Positions 35,103 through 43,876 of a stretch of 64,000 nucleotides of DNA are shown piece after piece. A program made the position numbers and the translations under genes. This DNA comes from Aliamphritea hakodatensis (lineage in GTDB: Bacteria > Pseudomonadota > Gammaproteobacteria > Pseudomonadales > Balneatricaceae). Location: contig NZ_AP025281.1 in assembly GCF_024347195.1 (NCBI RefSeq), positions 3,658,001 to 3,722,000 of the forward strand, in the 5' to 3' direction. How positions within the stretch are numbered: position 1 is the first letter of the stretch; each line of letters opens with the position of its first letter. Under the pieces are notes generated by a model. That model was not told where the DNA came from. It searched no databases and worked only from the letters and a program-made list of their open reading frames with translations.

Positions 35103-35393
35103 AGACTCACACAAAACATCAGGCTTACGACTTATTAATGAACAAAAAATAGCCAGACAATCCAACGAAGGCAGGCATTATAATGATTCAGCCGCAAAGG
35201 TATAGCGGTAAATCTGCCTGATTTCTCCGCTTTATAACGATCTGTTTGAAGTGTGTTTGTCAGATAAACATTAAGCCTCTGATCTGCCTGCCTCTCTGCT
35301 GATTCAGAACAGAACACTACTTAACAACTGCGTTTACACGGATTTCGCCGGATAGCCTGGTATTACAATGATTATCCGGCGTATCCGTCCGTT

Positions 35394-36803
35394 CTATACC
35401 ACGGTTATGACCCTGGTCGCATACTGATCCGGCAGGCTGTTCCATTGCTGAATCCGTACCGGATCAGGATCACTGTCCGCCGGTTTACGATCATACTGCG
35501 CAGGCAGTGAATCCCACTCATCAACCCCGACCATGAAGTACTCGTGCCCGTCCAGCTGTGCTTTACCGGAAAGCGCTTCTTTCAGTCGGGCCTCCACGAT
35601 TGCTTCATCACTGCTGAAAGTGACGCTGTACCCCCCGGAAAATTCCCGGATATGTTGCCCGGCCTGTTTTTTCAGAGTTTCGATATGTTTTGCGCCTTTG
35701 GCAAAATCAGCCTTCATGGCATCATTCCCTGAGGGTTCCAGCAACTGCAAAAACCGGTAAGGATGCGCGGCAAATCCAGAGTTCATTGTCAGCGATGCAA
35801 TCACCGGCGTCGCGATCACTGAGTGTTGGAACCACTCAGAAAAACGCTTATGGTCCTTCAGTTTACTGCTGCTGTTTGAGCGGTTACGCCACATCTGTTT
35901 GGCGTCTTCCAACACTGAAGTCACCTTAAATTTCTGTACCAGGCTTTCCACCAGATTAAAAATCTTATTAAAGATGCTGGTTACAACGCTGAAGATCATG
36001 CCCGCACTGCCACCGGCACCGGACACATCAGCAGCGATGCTCAGCCCCAGACTGGTAGATGAGATCGCCAGCCCCTTGGCGGCACTGGCAATACCGGCCA
36101 CAGAATGGCGGGCCAGCGCATTCGCGATTATCGACGGATGCCCGCCCAGTAATTCAACGCCGTAGCCGCTATAGCATTGCTCAATCAGCATTTTAGATTT
36201 CAGAAACGCTTTTTTAGCGTCCGCATACATGCCGGCGGCGGTTTTCACATAGCCCCAGCCAGGAATTGCCGCCGACAACCCGGTAGCAAAAGTATTCGTT
36301 CCCCAGATAACAAAGTCCGTGAGGATTTCCATCATCTGCATATTCACGCCATAACGCTTTTTTACCGCTTCCAGCATCATGTAAAAGAAATCACTGATGA
36401 GCTGTTTAAGCTTGGCTTTCAGCTCAGAAACACCGTCAATAACAACGTTAGCGGCCCCTTTCACCTTCGCCAGCGCTTCGCTTTCCTTCAGGTAAGCCAT
36501 AGCCGAGTCTTTCATATCTTTCAGGGGGCTTTTATCGATCAGCTGGCCGGCAGCATCAATGCCCATACTGTAGGCAGCTTTTTGTCCGGCAATGAAATCT
36601 TTCGCGGCGGTCGTATTCACAACCAACGTATTGAACGGTGAAGCGCTGAAGGAACGCACCCGGTTCATGTCCGTATGGGCCAGTGAATAGACAATACCCA
36701 ACCGGGCATTAGCCAGTTCATCGGCCTGCACACCTCCGGCAGTATTCTGTGTATTGCCAAACATGGCATCCTGAATTTTGCGTTTATATACATGAAATGG
36801 CAT
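35394..36803 (-). CDS. Large unknown protein with hydrophobic middle and repeated C-terminal motif
   Basis: I do not recognise this 469-residue protein. ATG 36803 has AGGAA upstream. There is no signal peptide. The N-terminal third is mixed helix. Residues about 160-200 (FVIWGTNTFATGLSAAIPG) and 230-285 (Ala/Ser/Gly-rich, ending IFSVVTSIFNKIFNLV) are hydrophobic enough to touch a membrane. The C-terminus carries the motif WDSLPAQYDRK and, about 25 residues later, WNSLPDQYATR. No partner gene is adjacent. A pore-forming or secreted effector is one possibility, but nothing proves it. Confidence 0.75.
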   Translation of the reverse strand: MPFHVYKRKIQDAMFGNTQNTAGGVQADELANARLGIVYSLAHTDMNRVRSFSASPFNTLVVNTTAAKDFIAGQKAAYSMGIDAAGQLIDKSPLKDMKDSAMAYLKESEALAKVKGAANVVIDGVSELKAKLKQLISDFFYMMLEAVKKRYGVNMQMMEILTDFVIWGTNTFATGLSAAIPGWGYVKTAAGMYADAKKAFLKSKMLIEQCYSGYGVELLGGHPSIIANALARHSVAGIASAAKGLAISSTSLGLSIAADVSGAGGSAGMIFSVVTSIFNKIFNLVESLVQKFKVTSVLEDAKQMWRNRSNSSSKLKDHKRFSEWFQHSVIATPVIASLTMNSGFAAHPYRFLQLLEPSGNDAMKADFAKGAKHIETLKKQAGQHIREFSGGYSVTFSSDEAIVEARLKEALSGKAQLDGHEYFMVGVDEWDSLPAQYDRKPADSDPDPVRIQQWNSLPDQYATRVITVV

Positions 36804-37010
36804 CGCGGTTTTCCTGGCTGGTTATCAAGTTAAATCACTGGCTGAATCAAACGGACAACAAGCACAATCATGATGCGCTTACCTGAGATTGAGTCGCACT
36901 GTAGCCAGAAAAACTGAAACCAACCTGAAGCAAATCTAATGCTTTATAAATTTATTCCTTTATTCACAAACAGTTAGAAACAACCGAAAGTCTGACACCG
37001 GCCAACACAC

Positions 37011-37025
37011 TACCCAAGTTGGGTA
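37011..37025. promoter_or_regulatory. Perfect palindrome upstream of the amidohydrolase
   Basis: TACCCAA-G-TTGGGTA is a perfect 7-1-7 inverted repeat about 285 bp before the preferred amidohydrolase start and about 60 bp before the C-tract. It is probably an operator for an unknown dimeric regulator. Confidence 0.4.
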
Positions 37026-37085
37026 ATGGATCACTGGTTAAATACCCCGTACCTCCATAGACTTGTCCGGTCGCTGTCAGTTCTA

Positions 37086-37098
37086 CCCCCCCCCCCCC
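37086..37098. repeat. Homopolymeric tract of 13 C
   Basis: Thirteen consecutive C lie in the leader of the amidohydrolase gene. A long in-frame upstream extension would run through it. Tracts of this length are prone to slipped-strand length change. Confidence 0.9.
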
Positions 37099-37308
37099 GT
37101 CAGCCTGACGGCGTCTTCATGTAAAGTTACGGATCGCAATTCCTTTGTTGAGCACACGGACTGTGCACATGATTCATGTTTATCTTTCGGGCTTTCGCAA
37201 CACTGCACCGGACACTTTCCATTCGCTGCCCATTCGCTTTACACTGCCTGCACAGCAAACCTGCCATTTAGCGCGGCCATTCTTCCGCTTATGACACAGA
37301 CAATATCC

Positions 37309-38979
37309 ATGAAAAAATTGCCTTTTGCCTCTCTGCTGGTTTCAGCGCTGCTTTGTAGCCCGTCGGTTTCTGCCTCTGACGACGCCGATACACTTGTGAT
37401 AAATGCCGTTGTGTATGCGGAGCAGCCCGCCGAAGCTATCGCCATTAAAGATGGCAAAATCACCTTTGTCGGCAGCAACCAGCAGGCCAGAGAATTACAG
37501 GGTAACCAGACGGACGTGCTGGATATGGAAGGCGCCATGGTGCTGCCCGGCTTCATTGATAACCATAACCATGTGTTTGAAGCGGCTTCGGAAGCCGGCG
37601 GTAGCTGTGAACTGAGCCCGGATGAAGATCTCAACGGCCAGATCCCCTATCTGGAAGCCTGCGCCGATGAGGCACAGCCGGGGCAATGGCTGATTGGCTA
37701 CGGGTTCTCACTGGAAATGATTCTGGATGATGCCGCTAACGCCCAGACCCCGCTAGCGCTGCTGGACGAATTTTTCCCGGATCAGCCGGTCATCCTGATG
37801 GAACAGACTTCGCACGCCATGTGGGTAAACTCCGCAGCGCTGGATCAGGCGGGCATTACCCTCGCATCCCCGGAGCCACAGGGCGGCAGACACCTTAAAG
37901 ACCCTGACAGCGGCGAACTTAACGGCATCCTGCTGGATAACGCCGGCGACATTGTTATGGAACTGGCCTGGAATAACCTCAACAATGTTTTCCAGCGCAG
38001 TTATAACGGCCTGCTGAATGGCCTGTATATCGCCTCGGAACACGGCATCACCACCATTGGTGACGGCCGGATGTACTGGCAGCGCGGCTGGTATGAAGTC
38101 TGGCAAGCCGCCCGGAAAAATGGCGACCTCACCGCCCGGGTTTCTTTACGGCCCTGGATTTACCCGGAAGGCGAACCGGAAGAGCAACTGGCCTTCCTGA
38201 AGCAAATTCAGACCCGCCAGCCAGACAGCCGGCTGATCGTCGATCAGGTAAAAATGTACAGCGATGGCATTCTGACCAACGGCACCGCCAAAATAATCAA
38301 ACCCTACCGCGACAGTTTTGTCGACGACATGCCCTACGGCCTGAATTATATCCCCCCGGAAGACATGAAGTTCTGGCTGAGCGAACTGAATGAAATCGGT
38401 TATGGCGCACACATCCACGCCATTGGTGACGGTGCCGTCCGCGAATCACTGAATGCCATTGAAGCGGTTCGCAATGAAGGCTCCGGCCGGGACTATTCCC
38501 TCACCCACGTTGAAATGATCCAGAACGCAGACATCCAACGCTTTAAGCCCTTAAAAGTTACAGCGGATTTTCAGGTTGCCAGCAGCGTTGGCGATCATGA
38601 CTGGGCGATTCCGTTTATCGGCAAAAAACGCACCCACCAACTGATGCAATTACGGCCCATCTACGACACCGGCGCGAATCTGACCCTGAGCAGCGACTGG
38701 AATGTGAACGACATTAACCCCTTGTCCGGGATTGGCAGCAGCATACAAATGGGTAAACGGGGCCTGCCAGACATTGACGCCGCCATTGATGCCTATACCC
38801 TCAAACCGGCCATCAGCCTGGGGCTGGACGATATCACCGGCAGCATTGAAGTGGGGAAATCAGCAGACTTCGTGGTGCTTAGCCAAGACATCACGCAGCT
38901 TGCACCGTCGAAAATAGCCGACACGCAAATCCTCATGACGATTCTGCAGGGCGAGATTGTGTATGAGGCCGAAGAATAA
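37309..38979 (+). CDS. Secreted amidohydrolase of the YtcJ-like family
   Basis: Start ATG 37309 is preferred because it gives a clean signal peptide (MKKLPFASLLVSALLC, cleavage near VSASDD); the frame stays open upstream to about 37063 through the poly-C tract. The mature enzyme has the amidohydrolase_3 pattern: GFIDNHNHVFEA with the metal-binding HxH, VKMYSDG, HAIGDGA and SSDWNVNDINPLSG carrying the catalytic Asp. Length (556 residues) is normal for the family. The substrate is unknown, probably an amide or N-acyl compound in the periplasm. It is monocistronic by spacing. If the upstream frame were used, tract length would switch it on or off. Confidence 0.88.
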   Translation: MKKLPFASLLVSALLCSPSVSASDDADTLVINAVVYAEQPAEAIAIKDGKITFVGSNQQARELQGNQTDVLDMEGAMVLPGFIDNHNHVFEAASEAGGSCELSPDEDLNGQIPYLEACADEAQPGQWLIGYGFSLEMILDDAANAQTPLALLDEFFPDQPVILMEQTSHAMWVNSAALDQAGITLASPEPQGGRHLKDPDSGELNGILLDNAGDIVMELAWNNLNNVFQRSYNGLLNGLYIASEHGITTIGDGRMYWQRGWYEVWQAARKNGDLTARVSLRPWIYPEGEPEEQLAFLKQIQTRQPDSRLIVDQVKMYSDGILTNGTAKIIKPYRDSFVDDMPYGLNYIPPEDMKFWLSELNEIGYGAHIHAIGDGAVRESLNAIEAVRNEGSGRDYSLTHVEMIQNADIQRFKPLKVTADFQVASSVGDHDWAIPFIGKKRTHQLMQLRPIYDTGANLTLSSDWNVNDINPLSGIGSSIQMGKRGLPDIDAAIDAYTLKPAISLGLDDITGSIEVGKSADFVVLSQDITQLAPSKIADTQILMTILQGEIVYEAEE

Positions 38980-39074
38980 AGCAGAAAATAATCCGAACAG
39001 AACTGCTACGCCAACCCGACACGGGCTGGCCAAAACAGCAGGGAGCACATACAGGCTCCCTGCTCAGCTGCACC

Positions 39075-39437
39075 TTACGCGCCGTAAATCACGTACACCT
39101 TGCGCAGGGTTTCATGTACGGTCCAGTTGCCGCACCAGCCCACCGGGAACACAGCACTTGAACCGGCGGTAAGCTCCACTGGCTCACCGCCGTCTTCCAC
39201 AACGGTCATCCGGCCGGACAGCACATAAATCACTTCACCGCGGGTCATGAATTCCCAGCGGGACTCACCCGGCTCACACTCCCAGGTGCCAGACTTAATG
39301 TTCTGTTCTTCCGTATTAAAAAACACCTGGCTGCGGGTAGTGATCTCACCGGAAAGCGGCTCGGCAGTCGGTTGTGCCAGCGGGGCTTCATTCAGCGCAT
39401 CTGCGGCAATCTCTGCGGCACGGTAGGTAATGGTCAT
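39075..39437 (-). CDS. Cupin domain protein (DUF861-like)
   Basis: This 120-residue single-domain protein has the pattern of DUF861/(S)-ureidoglycine aminohydrolase-like cupins: SGTWECEPGESRW, EVIYVLSGRMTVVEDGG, AGSSAVFPVGWCGNW. Metal-ligand histidines of classic cupins are largely absent, as is common in this subfamily. AGGAA precedes the ATG. No pathway partner is adjacent, so no substrate is proposed. Confidence 0.8.
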   Translation of the reverse strand: MTITYRAAEIAADALNEAPLAQPTAEPLSGEITTRSQVFFNTEEQNIKSGTWECEPGESRWEFMTRGEVIYVLSGRMTVVEDGGEPVELTAGSSAVFPVGWCGNWTVHETLRKVYVIYGA

Positions 39438-39530
39438 ATAACAAATTCCTGTCGATTAATGTTGCCTGCAAGGTAACACTATGGCCAAAAGAGAATTTGC
39501 TTGTTTGCGCCAGCGGCCACACCGGCCTAT

Positions 39531-39558
39531 AAAAAAAGCGCCGGAATCATGCCGGCGC
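39531..39558 (-). terminator. Intrinsic terminator of the second secreted paralog
   Basis: A perfect GCGCCGG/CCGGCGC stem with a 7-base loop is followed on the minus strand by seven T. It lies 18 bp past the stop of the gene at 39576-39929. Confidence 0.92.
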
Positions 39559-39575
39559 CGGTTAAGAATGTAGTT

Positions 39576-39929
39576 TTATAAACTGCTCTCGTAGAAAATT
39601 TCCCGCAGGGCATGATCCCGCGCCCTTCTGAACAGATCCTCCGCCAGCGCGTGTGGTAAGGCTAACCGGTTGTCAGCCTCACTCAGAGCAATTGGCTGCA
39701 GGTCTTTATAGCGTACCGATTTAATCTGATACTGCTTCATTTCCTTCGCCGTCAGGCTGATCAGCACCAGCGGATAGCACTCGCTCTCACGGCAAATGTA
39801 ATCCGATCCGGAAAGCGGCTGAGAGCCAATTTTCACGCCCTTCCAGCTAACCCCCTTTTTCACTGAATAGTCATCACTGGCCTGCACCAAACCCGCCACC
39901 AGAACCAGCATTAAAAGACAGTAACGCAT
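39576..39929 (-). CDS. Small secreted protein, paralog B of a tandem pair
   Basis: This 117-residue protein has a signal peptide (MRYCLLMLVLVAGLVQA) and two cysteines in ICRESECYPL that could form a disulfide. It is clearly paralogous to the gene 86 bp upstream: same length, same start, shared VSWKGVKIGS and GSDxICRxxECYPL, and a similar C-terminal basic helix. I do not recognise the family. Expected location is periplasmic or secreted. It has its own ribosome-binding site and is followed by a strong terminator, so the pair is probably one transcript. Confidence 0.78.
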   Translation of the reverse strand: MRYCLLMLVLVAGLVQASDDYSVKKGVSWKGVKIGSQPLSGSDYICRESECYPLVLISLTAKEMKQYQIKSVRYKDLQPIALSEADNRLALPHALAEDLFRRARDHALREIFYESSL

Positions 39930-40014
39930 AACGATTCCTCCGTATCTTTAACTGACTGAAACCGTTATACGCAACCTGGCACCATAGGGTTCAGCAGATT
40001 CATTACTGGCTGGC

Positions 40015-40368
40015 TCAGTTAGAATCTGAAAATTTAGCCCGCTGTACCCGCTCCTTACTGCGCTTGAACAGCACATCGGCAAGGTCTGCCGGCAATGTAA
40101 TCAGGTCACCCTCGGTAGATGTCGCCACCTTTTGCAACGCACTGAACTTCAGCGAACTCAGTTGGTAACGGTCCATCAGCTGACGGGAAACCGGAATGTT
40201 CTTAAACAGCGGATAACACTCATAGTTACGGCAAATATGATCAGAACCGGACGGTGAAGATGAACCGATTTTCACCCCTTTCCAGTTGATCCCTTTCTTA
40301 ACGGTGTAGTCAGCACCCGCATTGGCAATACCGGCAACGAGGGCCAGAATCAGAAAACTGTAACGCAT
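40015..40368 (-). CDS. Small secreted protein, paralog A of a tandem pair
   Basis: This 117-residue protein has signal peptide MRYSFLILALVAGIANA and the motif GSDHICRNYECYPL with two cysteines. GGAGGTGA precedes its ATG. It is the upstream copy of a tandem duplication; the C-terminal halves differ more than the N-terminal ones, which suggests some specialisation. Function unknown. Confidence 0.78.
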   Translation of the reverse strand: MRYSFLILALVAGIANAGADYTVKKGINWKGVKIGSSSPSGSDHICRNYECYPLFKNIPVSRQLMDRYQLSSLKFSALQKVATSTEGDLITLPADLADVLFKRSKERVQRAKFSDSN

Positions 40369-40596
40369 AAATCACCTCCACAAAAAATGTGTTCCGAGCG
40401 TGTAGCACATGGTTTTCTAGACAGTACAGATCTGTAAACGTTCAGGGCCGGCAACGGAACAAAGCGCTATAAGGATAGTTCACGTGTGGCTTTCAGGGAC
40501 GGCATGAGAGCAAGAGGCTGAGCGAAAGCAGCTGAAAATGCTGCAGAAGAAAAGCTATAAAAACAAAAACTTATGATTCTTCGCAAAATAACAGAC

Positions 40597-40625
40597 GAAA
40601 AAAAAGCAGATCCTAAGATCTGCTT
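40597..40625 (-). terminator. Intrinsic terminator of the cold-shock gene
   Basis: An AAGCAGATC/GATCTGCTT stem with a 4-base loop is followed by eight T on the minus strand, 26 bp after the stop. Confidence 0.92.
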
Positions 40626-40650
40626 TCTATATACAAGCGAGTATCAGTTA

Positions 40651-40857
40651 TTAGATAACAACGATGTTCTCAGCTTGTGGGCCTTTCTGGCCTGCAGTAA
40701 CAGTGAATTCAACCTGCTGGCCTTCAGCCAGAGTTTTGAAACCTGAACCCTGGATCGCGCTGAAGTGAGCGAAAACGTCTGGACCAGATTCTTGCTCGAT
40801 GAAACCAAAACCTTTAGTTTCGTTGAACCATTTAACTGTACCGGTAGTTTTAGACAT
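40651..40857 (-). CDS. Cold-shock domain protein (CspA family)
   Basis: This 68-residue single cold-shock domain has both RNA-binding motifs: KGFGFIEQ (RNP1) and DVFAHFSAI (RNP2), with the usual GTVKWFNETKG start. It binds single-stranded RNA/DNA and melts RNA structure; members may be cold-induced or constitutive. Its long AT-rich 5' region (about 365 bp to the next gene) fits the extended leader typical of cold-inducible members. AGGAT precedes the ATG. Confidence 0.96.
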   Translation of the reverse strand: MSKTTGTVKWFNETKGFGFIEQESGPDVFAHFSAIQGSGFKTLAEGQQVEFTVTAGQKGPQAENIVVI

Positions 40858-41224
40858 AATAAATATCCTGAAATTTTAAATTTAATTTGTGCCTACAGAC
40901 TGCAGGCGATAATCGCATAAAAAATAGACTGAAACTTAAAAACTGCAGGACCAGGCTTACGAATAAAACTGCGAAATGTAGATTTGTAAATAAAAGACTT
41001 CTTTCTAGCTGCGGCAAACTTTATAGATATCTCCGGTGCTTGTCCAGTAATTATTTAGTTAAATTTAAGAAAATTTTAAGTACAAACAATCACCTATGTC
41101 TTCGGAAAGCTCATCCCCCCCGCCAGCCGGCCATATCCGGCAGAAAAGCACCTGTAAAGCAGCCCATTTCACTCAGCACCAAACAACGTAAAAAAACCTT
41201 CAGGCAACTGTTTCTAAAGCGCTT
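40858..41224 (-). promoter_or_regulatory. Long AT-rich leader and promoter region of the cold-shock gene
   Basis: This 367-bp stretch has no supported gene; the single frame on the plus strand looks random. A long structured 5' leader is typical of cspA-type mRNAs. I did not find a certain cold-box match. Confidence 0.45.
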
Positions 41225-42175
41225 TTAAGAAGCTCCTAAGTTGCTTTTGAAATGTTGACCCGGCCCTTCCGCAAGCGCCTGCTGATAACGTTCGGCAAAA
41301 TGTGCCTTCAGCCATTCCATCAGCACCCTGACCCGGTGCAACTGATGCCGCAAAGGCGGGCACACCAGCGTGAGCTGAGTCTCCTCCGACCACGCCGGCA
41401 GCACTTCCGTTAACCTGCCCTGCTGTAAGTCTGCCTGCACGTATACATCCGCCAGCCGGGTCACACCCAAACCGGCCAGCGCGGCCTGCCGCATCACCCG
41501 GCCACTGGTGACTTTAATCCCCTCGGCTACGTGCACCGTTTTACGGGTTTTACCTTTGCTTAACGTCCAGGTATCCACACTGCCACGGATCAGCGGCAGG
41601 CTTTTCAGATCATCCGGCCCGGCAATCTCATGGTTCTCAGCAACAAACTCCGGGCTGGCCACATAACGGGTTGTCACCGAATGCAATCGGCGGGCAATGA
41701 GCGTTGAATCCGGCAACTCACCCATGCGCATCACCAGATCGTAATGGCTGGCGATCAGATCCACATGAATACTGGAAAAATCCAGATCCACCCGGATGCC
41801 CGGATGCTGGCGCTGAAACTCAATGATCAGCGGTGCCAGTACCTCTTCCCCCACCGGCCCGCCCACCGCATTCATGCGTATCTCGCCTCTCAACTCATCA
41901 GTGGACTGGCTGGCCCACTCCGCCGCGGAATCCAATTGCTGCATGGCAATTTTGCAGCGCTCATAATAGCCCTGCCCGATCTCCGTGAGCCGTAATTGCC
42001 GGGTGGTGCGGTACAGCAACTGTACGCTCAGCGCCGCTTCCAGCTCGGTAACCAACTGGCTCAGGTTCGCCTTTGAAAACCCAGACACCTCAGCCGCCGC
42101 GGTAAAGCCACCATGTTCCGCCACATACAAAAACGCGCGTATTCCCCGCCAGGAAATATTGTTCATATAAACCAA
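41225..42175 (-). CDS. LysR-family transcriptional regulator
   Basis: This 316-residue protein has an N-terminal winged helix (residues 6-65: ALF-type pattern FLYVAEHGGFTAAAEVSGFSKANLSQLVTELE) and the LysR effector domain (about 95-300). It is divergent from the SDR gene with a 90-bp shared control region that holds a symmetric LysR-type site, so it very probably controls that SDR gene and itself. The effector is unknown. Confidence 0.95.
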   Translation of the reverse strand: MVYMNNISWRGIRAFLYVAEHGGFTAAAEVSGFSKANLSQLVTELEAALSVQLLYRTTRQLRLTEIGQGYYERCKIAMQQLDSAAEWASQSTDELRGEIRMNAVGGPVGEEVLAPLIIEFQRQHPGIRVDLDFSSIHVDLIASHYDLVMRMGELPDSTLIARRLHSVTTRYVASPEFVAENHEIAGPDDLKSLPLIRGSVDTWTLSKGKTRKTVHVAEGIKVTSGRVMRQAALAGLGVTRLADVYVQADLQQGRLTEVLPAWSEETQLTLVCPPLRHQLHRVRVLMEWLKAHFAERYQQALAEGPGQHFKSNLGAS

Positions 42176-42188
42176 ACAATGTTTTCAG

Positions 42189-42212
42189 ATTAGTGATATT
42201 TATCACACTAAT
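42189..42212. promoter_or_regulatory. LysR-type operator between the divergent genes
   Basis: ATTAGTG and CACTAAT are perfect inverted arms spaced by 10 bp, with TGATA-TT-TATCA nested inside. It begins 14 bp upstream of the LysR start. Position and symmetry fit a LysR recognition site. Confidence 0.7.
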
Positions 42213-42265
42213 GCCAAAGCCTACTATGTGCAACATCCAACGACATTCACACAAAGGACACGCAC

Positions 42266-42988
42266 ATGACTCACTCACTGGTAGTTATCACAGGCGCAAG
42301 CTCAGGCATTGGCGCTGCAATGGCAAAACACTTCTCTGCTGCCGGTCACCCACTGTTGCTGGTTGCCCGCCGCATTGAAAAACTGGAAGCACTGGAACTG
42401 CCTAACGCCCTGTGCCGTCAGGTAGATATGACCGACGCAGCGGCATTCCGCGCGGCAGTTAAAGAAGCCGAAGCCCTTCACGGCCCGGTAGACTGTCTGG
42501 TGAACAACGCCGGCTTAATGCTACTGGGCCAGATCGACACCCAGGACCCGCAGGAATGGCAACGCATGTACGACATCAACGTGCTGGCACTGCTGAACAG
42601 CATGCAGGCCGTACTGGGAGACATGAAAGCCCGTAATGGCGGCACCATCATTAACATCAGCTCCATTGCCGGTAAGAAATCCTTCCAGAACCATGCCGCT
42701 TACGTGGGCACCAAGTTTGCGGTATCCGCCATGAGCGAAAACATCCGTGAAGAAGTGGCCGACAGCAACGTGCGCATCATGAGCATCTGCCCGGGTGCCG
42801 TAGAAACCGAACTGCTGGGGCACACCACCTCGCAGGCAATCATCGACGGCTATGAAGACTGGAAACAGGCCATGGGCGGCGTACTGGTTGCCGACGACAT
42901 CGCCCGCACTGCAACCTTCATGTATGCCCAGCCACAGGGGGTGAACATCCGCGACGTGGTCATCACCGCCACCCGCCAGCAGCCTTAA
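42266..42988 (+). CDS. Short-chain dehydrogenase/reductase
   Basis: This 240-residue classical SDR has the nucleotide motif TGASSGIG (residues 8-15), NNAG at about 87, catalytic Ser in INISSIAG, and YVGTK with Tyr and Lys (about 152-156). Basic residues after the second strand (ARRIEKLE) favour NADP(H). It resembles the YdfG/serine-3-dehydrogenase-like clade but the substrate cannot be fixed. Likely regulated by the divergent LysR protein. A terminator follows. Confidence 0.93.
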   Translation: MTHSLVVITGASSGIGAAMAKHFSAAGHPLLLVARRIEKLEALELPNALCRQVDMTDAAAFRAAVKEAEALHGPVDCLVNNAGLMLLGQIDTQDPQEWQRMYDINVLALLNSMQAVLGDMKARNGGTIINISSIAGKKSFQNHAAYVGTKFAVSAMSENIREEVADSNVRIMSICPGAVETELLGHTTSQAIIDGYEDWKQAMGGVLVADDIARTATFMYAQPQGVNIRDVVITATRQQP

Positions 42989-43010
42989 AAAAACCTATTC
43001 AGGTATCACA

Positions 43011-43042
43011 AAACAGCAGATACATTATCTGCTGTTTTCTTA
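43011..43042 (+). terminator. Intrinsic terminator after the SDR gene
   Basis: Perfect 12-bp arms AAACAGCAGATA/TATCTGCTGTTT with a 3-base loop, then TTCTTAT. Confidence 0.88.
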
Positions 43043-43168
43043 TACCCATGCCCGGTCAGATGCATTTTCAGATACGTTTTACTGAGCAATAGACTAAGCT
43101 GATACCTGCAGTTGCAGGACGCAACAACGCAGTAACACCTTTCATATTCATTACAGGGAGTTTTGATC

Positions 43169-43804
43169 ATGAACCTCTATATCAGTGGCACGCTGGACGT
43201 TCTCGACACCCAGGAACGCAGTGGCGACGACGTTACCCTCACCTTCTATATCATTACCCAGAACCGCCATGGCGCGGAAGTCAGAACCTTTACGCCGGGC
43301 CATTACCGCAGCTTCACGCTGATTGATTTTGTGCCGGAAAGCCTCGGCGCAAACCTCTCCGCCGGTGATACCGCAGGGCTGACTCTCACCTTCAGTGAGG
43401 AACTCCTCTCGGAAGAATATCCCTTTCTGGGGCTGGCAGTGGTTGCCATTGAAAGAGATAAAAGCAGTGGCCGGGATCGCCGCAGCGCCAGACGGGCCAC
43501 CGAACAGCGCCTCGAAGAACGGCTGGACACAGTATTTAATCGCGGCGAGATGCCCACCGCCGATGACCTGTGGACAATCACCAATGAATACCGGGTACGG
43601 GACCGCCCCTTCAGAGATGACGACGATGTGATCGGTGTATCGGCCCGCATTTACCCGGACATAGGCTCTGCGCTGCTGCACACCCCGTTCCCCAACGAAA
43701 ACGAACGTTACATGGCACTCACCGCCACCGATACCCTGCGGTTTAACAGGGGCGGGGCAATCTGGGAATTCAGTTTCAGGCTGGGGAAATCAAGGCTGCT
43801 GTAA
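43169..43804 (+). CDS. Unknown 211-residue protein
   Basis: I do not recognise this family. ATG 43169 (MNLYISGTLDVLD) has GGGAG nine bases upstream and is preferred to a TTG two codons earlier. There is no signal peptide or membrane helix. It looks like a soluble, mostly beta protein (alternating hydrophobic strands such as VTLTFYIITQN, GLTLTFSEEL, AIWEFSFRLG) with a charged basic segment at about 100-125 (RDRRSARRATEQRLEER). Codon use matches the neighbours, so it is a real gene. It is monocistronic. Confidence 0.75.
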   Translation: MNLYISGTLDVLDTQERSGDDVTLTFYIITQNRHGAEVRTFTPGHYRSFTLIDFVPESLGANLSAGDTAGLTLTFSEELLSEEYPFLGLAVVAIERDKSSGRDRRSARRATEQRLEERLDTVFNRGEMPTADDLWTITNEYRVRDRPFRDDDDVIGVSARIYPDIGSALLHTPFPNENERYMALTATDTLRFNRGGAIWEFSFRLGKSRLL

Positions 43805-43832
43805 CCAGGCAATGCCTGTATAGAAATGAAAT

Positions 43833-43858
43833 GAGAGGATTCAGCCATACAATCCTCT
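43833..43858. terminator. Hairpin between convergent genes
   Basis: GAGAGGATT/AATCCTCTC arms with a short loop lie between the plus-strand unknown gene and the minus-strand gene ending at 43877. No strong U-tract on either side. Confidence 0.45.
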
Positions 43859-43876
43859 CCTTCATCAGCGCCGGCC

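Noticed and set aside
37063..37308. N-terminal extension of the amidohydrolase through the C-tract
   Set aside because: It begins at TTG, adds 82 unlikely residues before an obvious signal peptide. Kept only as a possible phase-variation mechanism.
43833..43858. Second attenuator or riboswitch near the unknown 211-residue gene
   Set aside because: Only a simple hairpin between convergent genes; no leader frame or alternative pairing.
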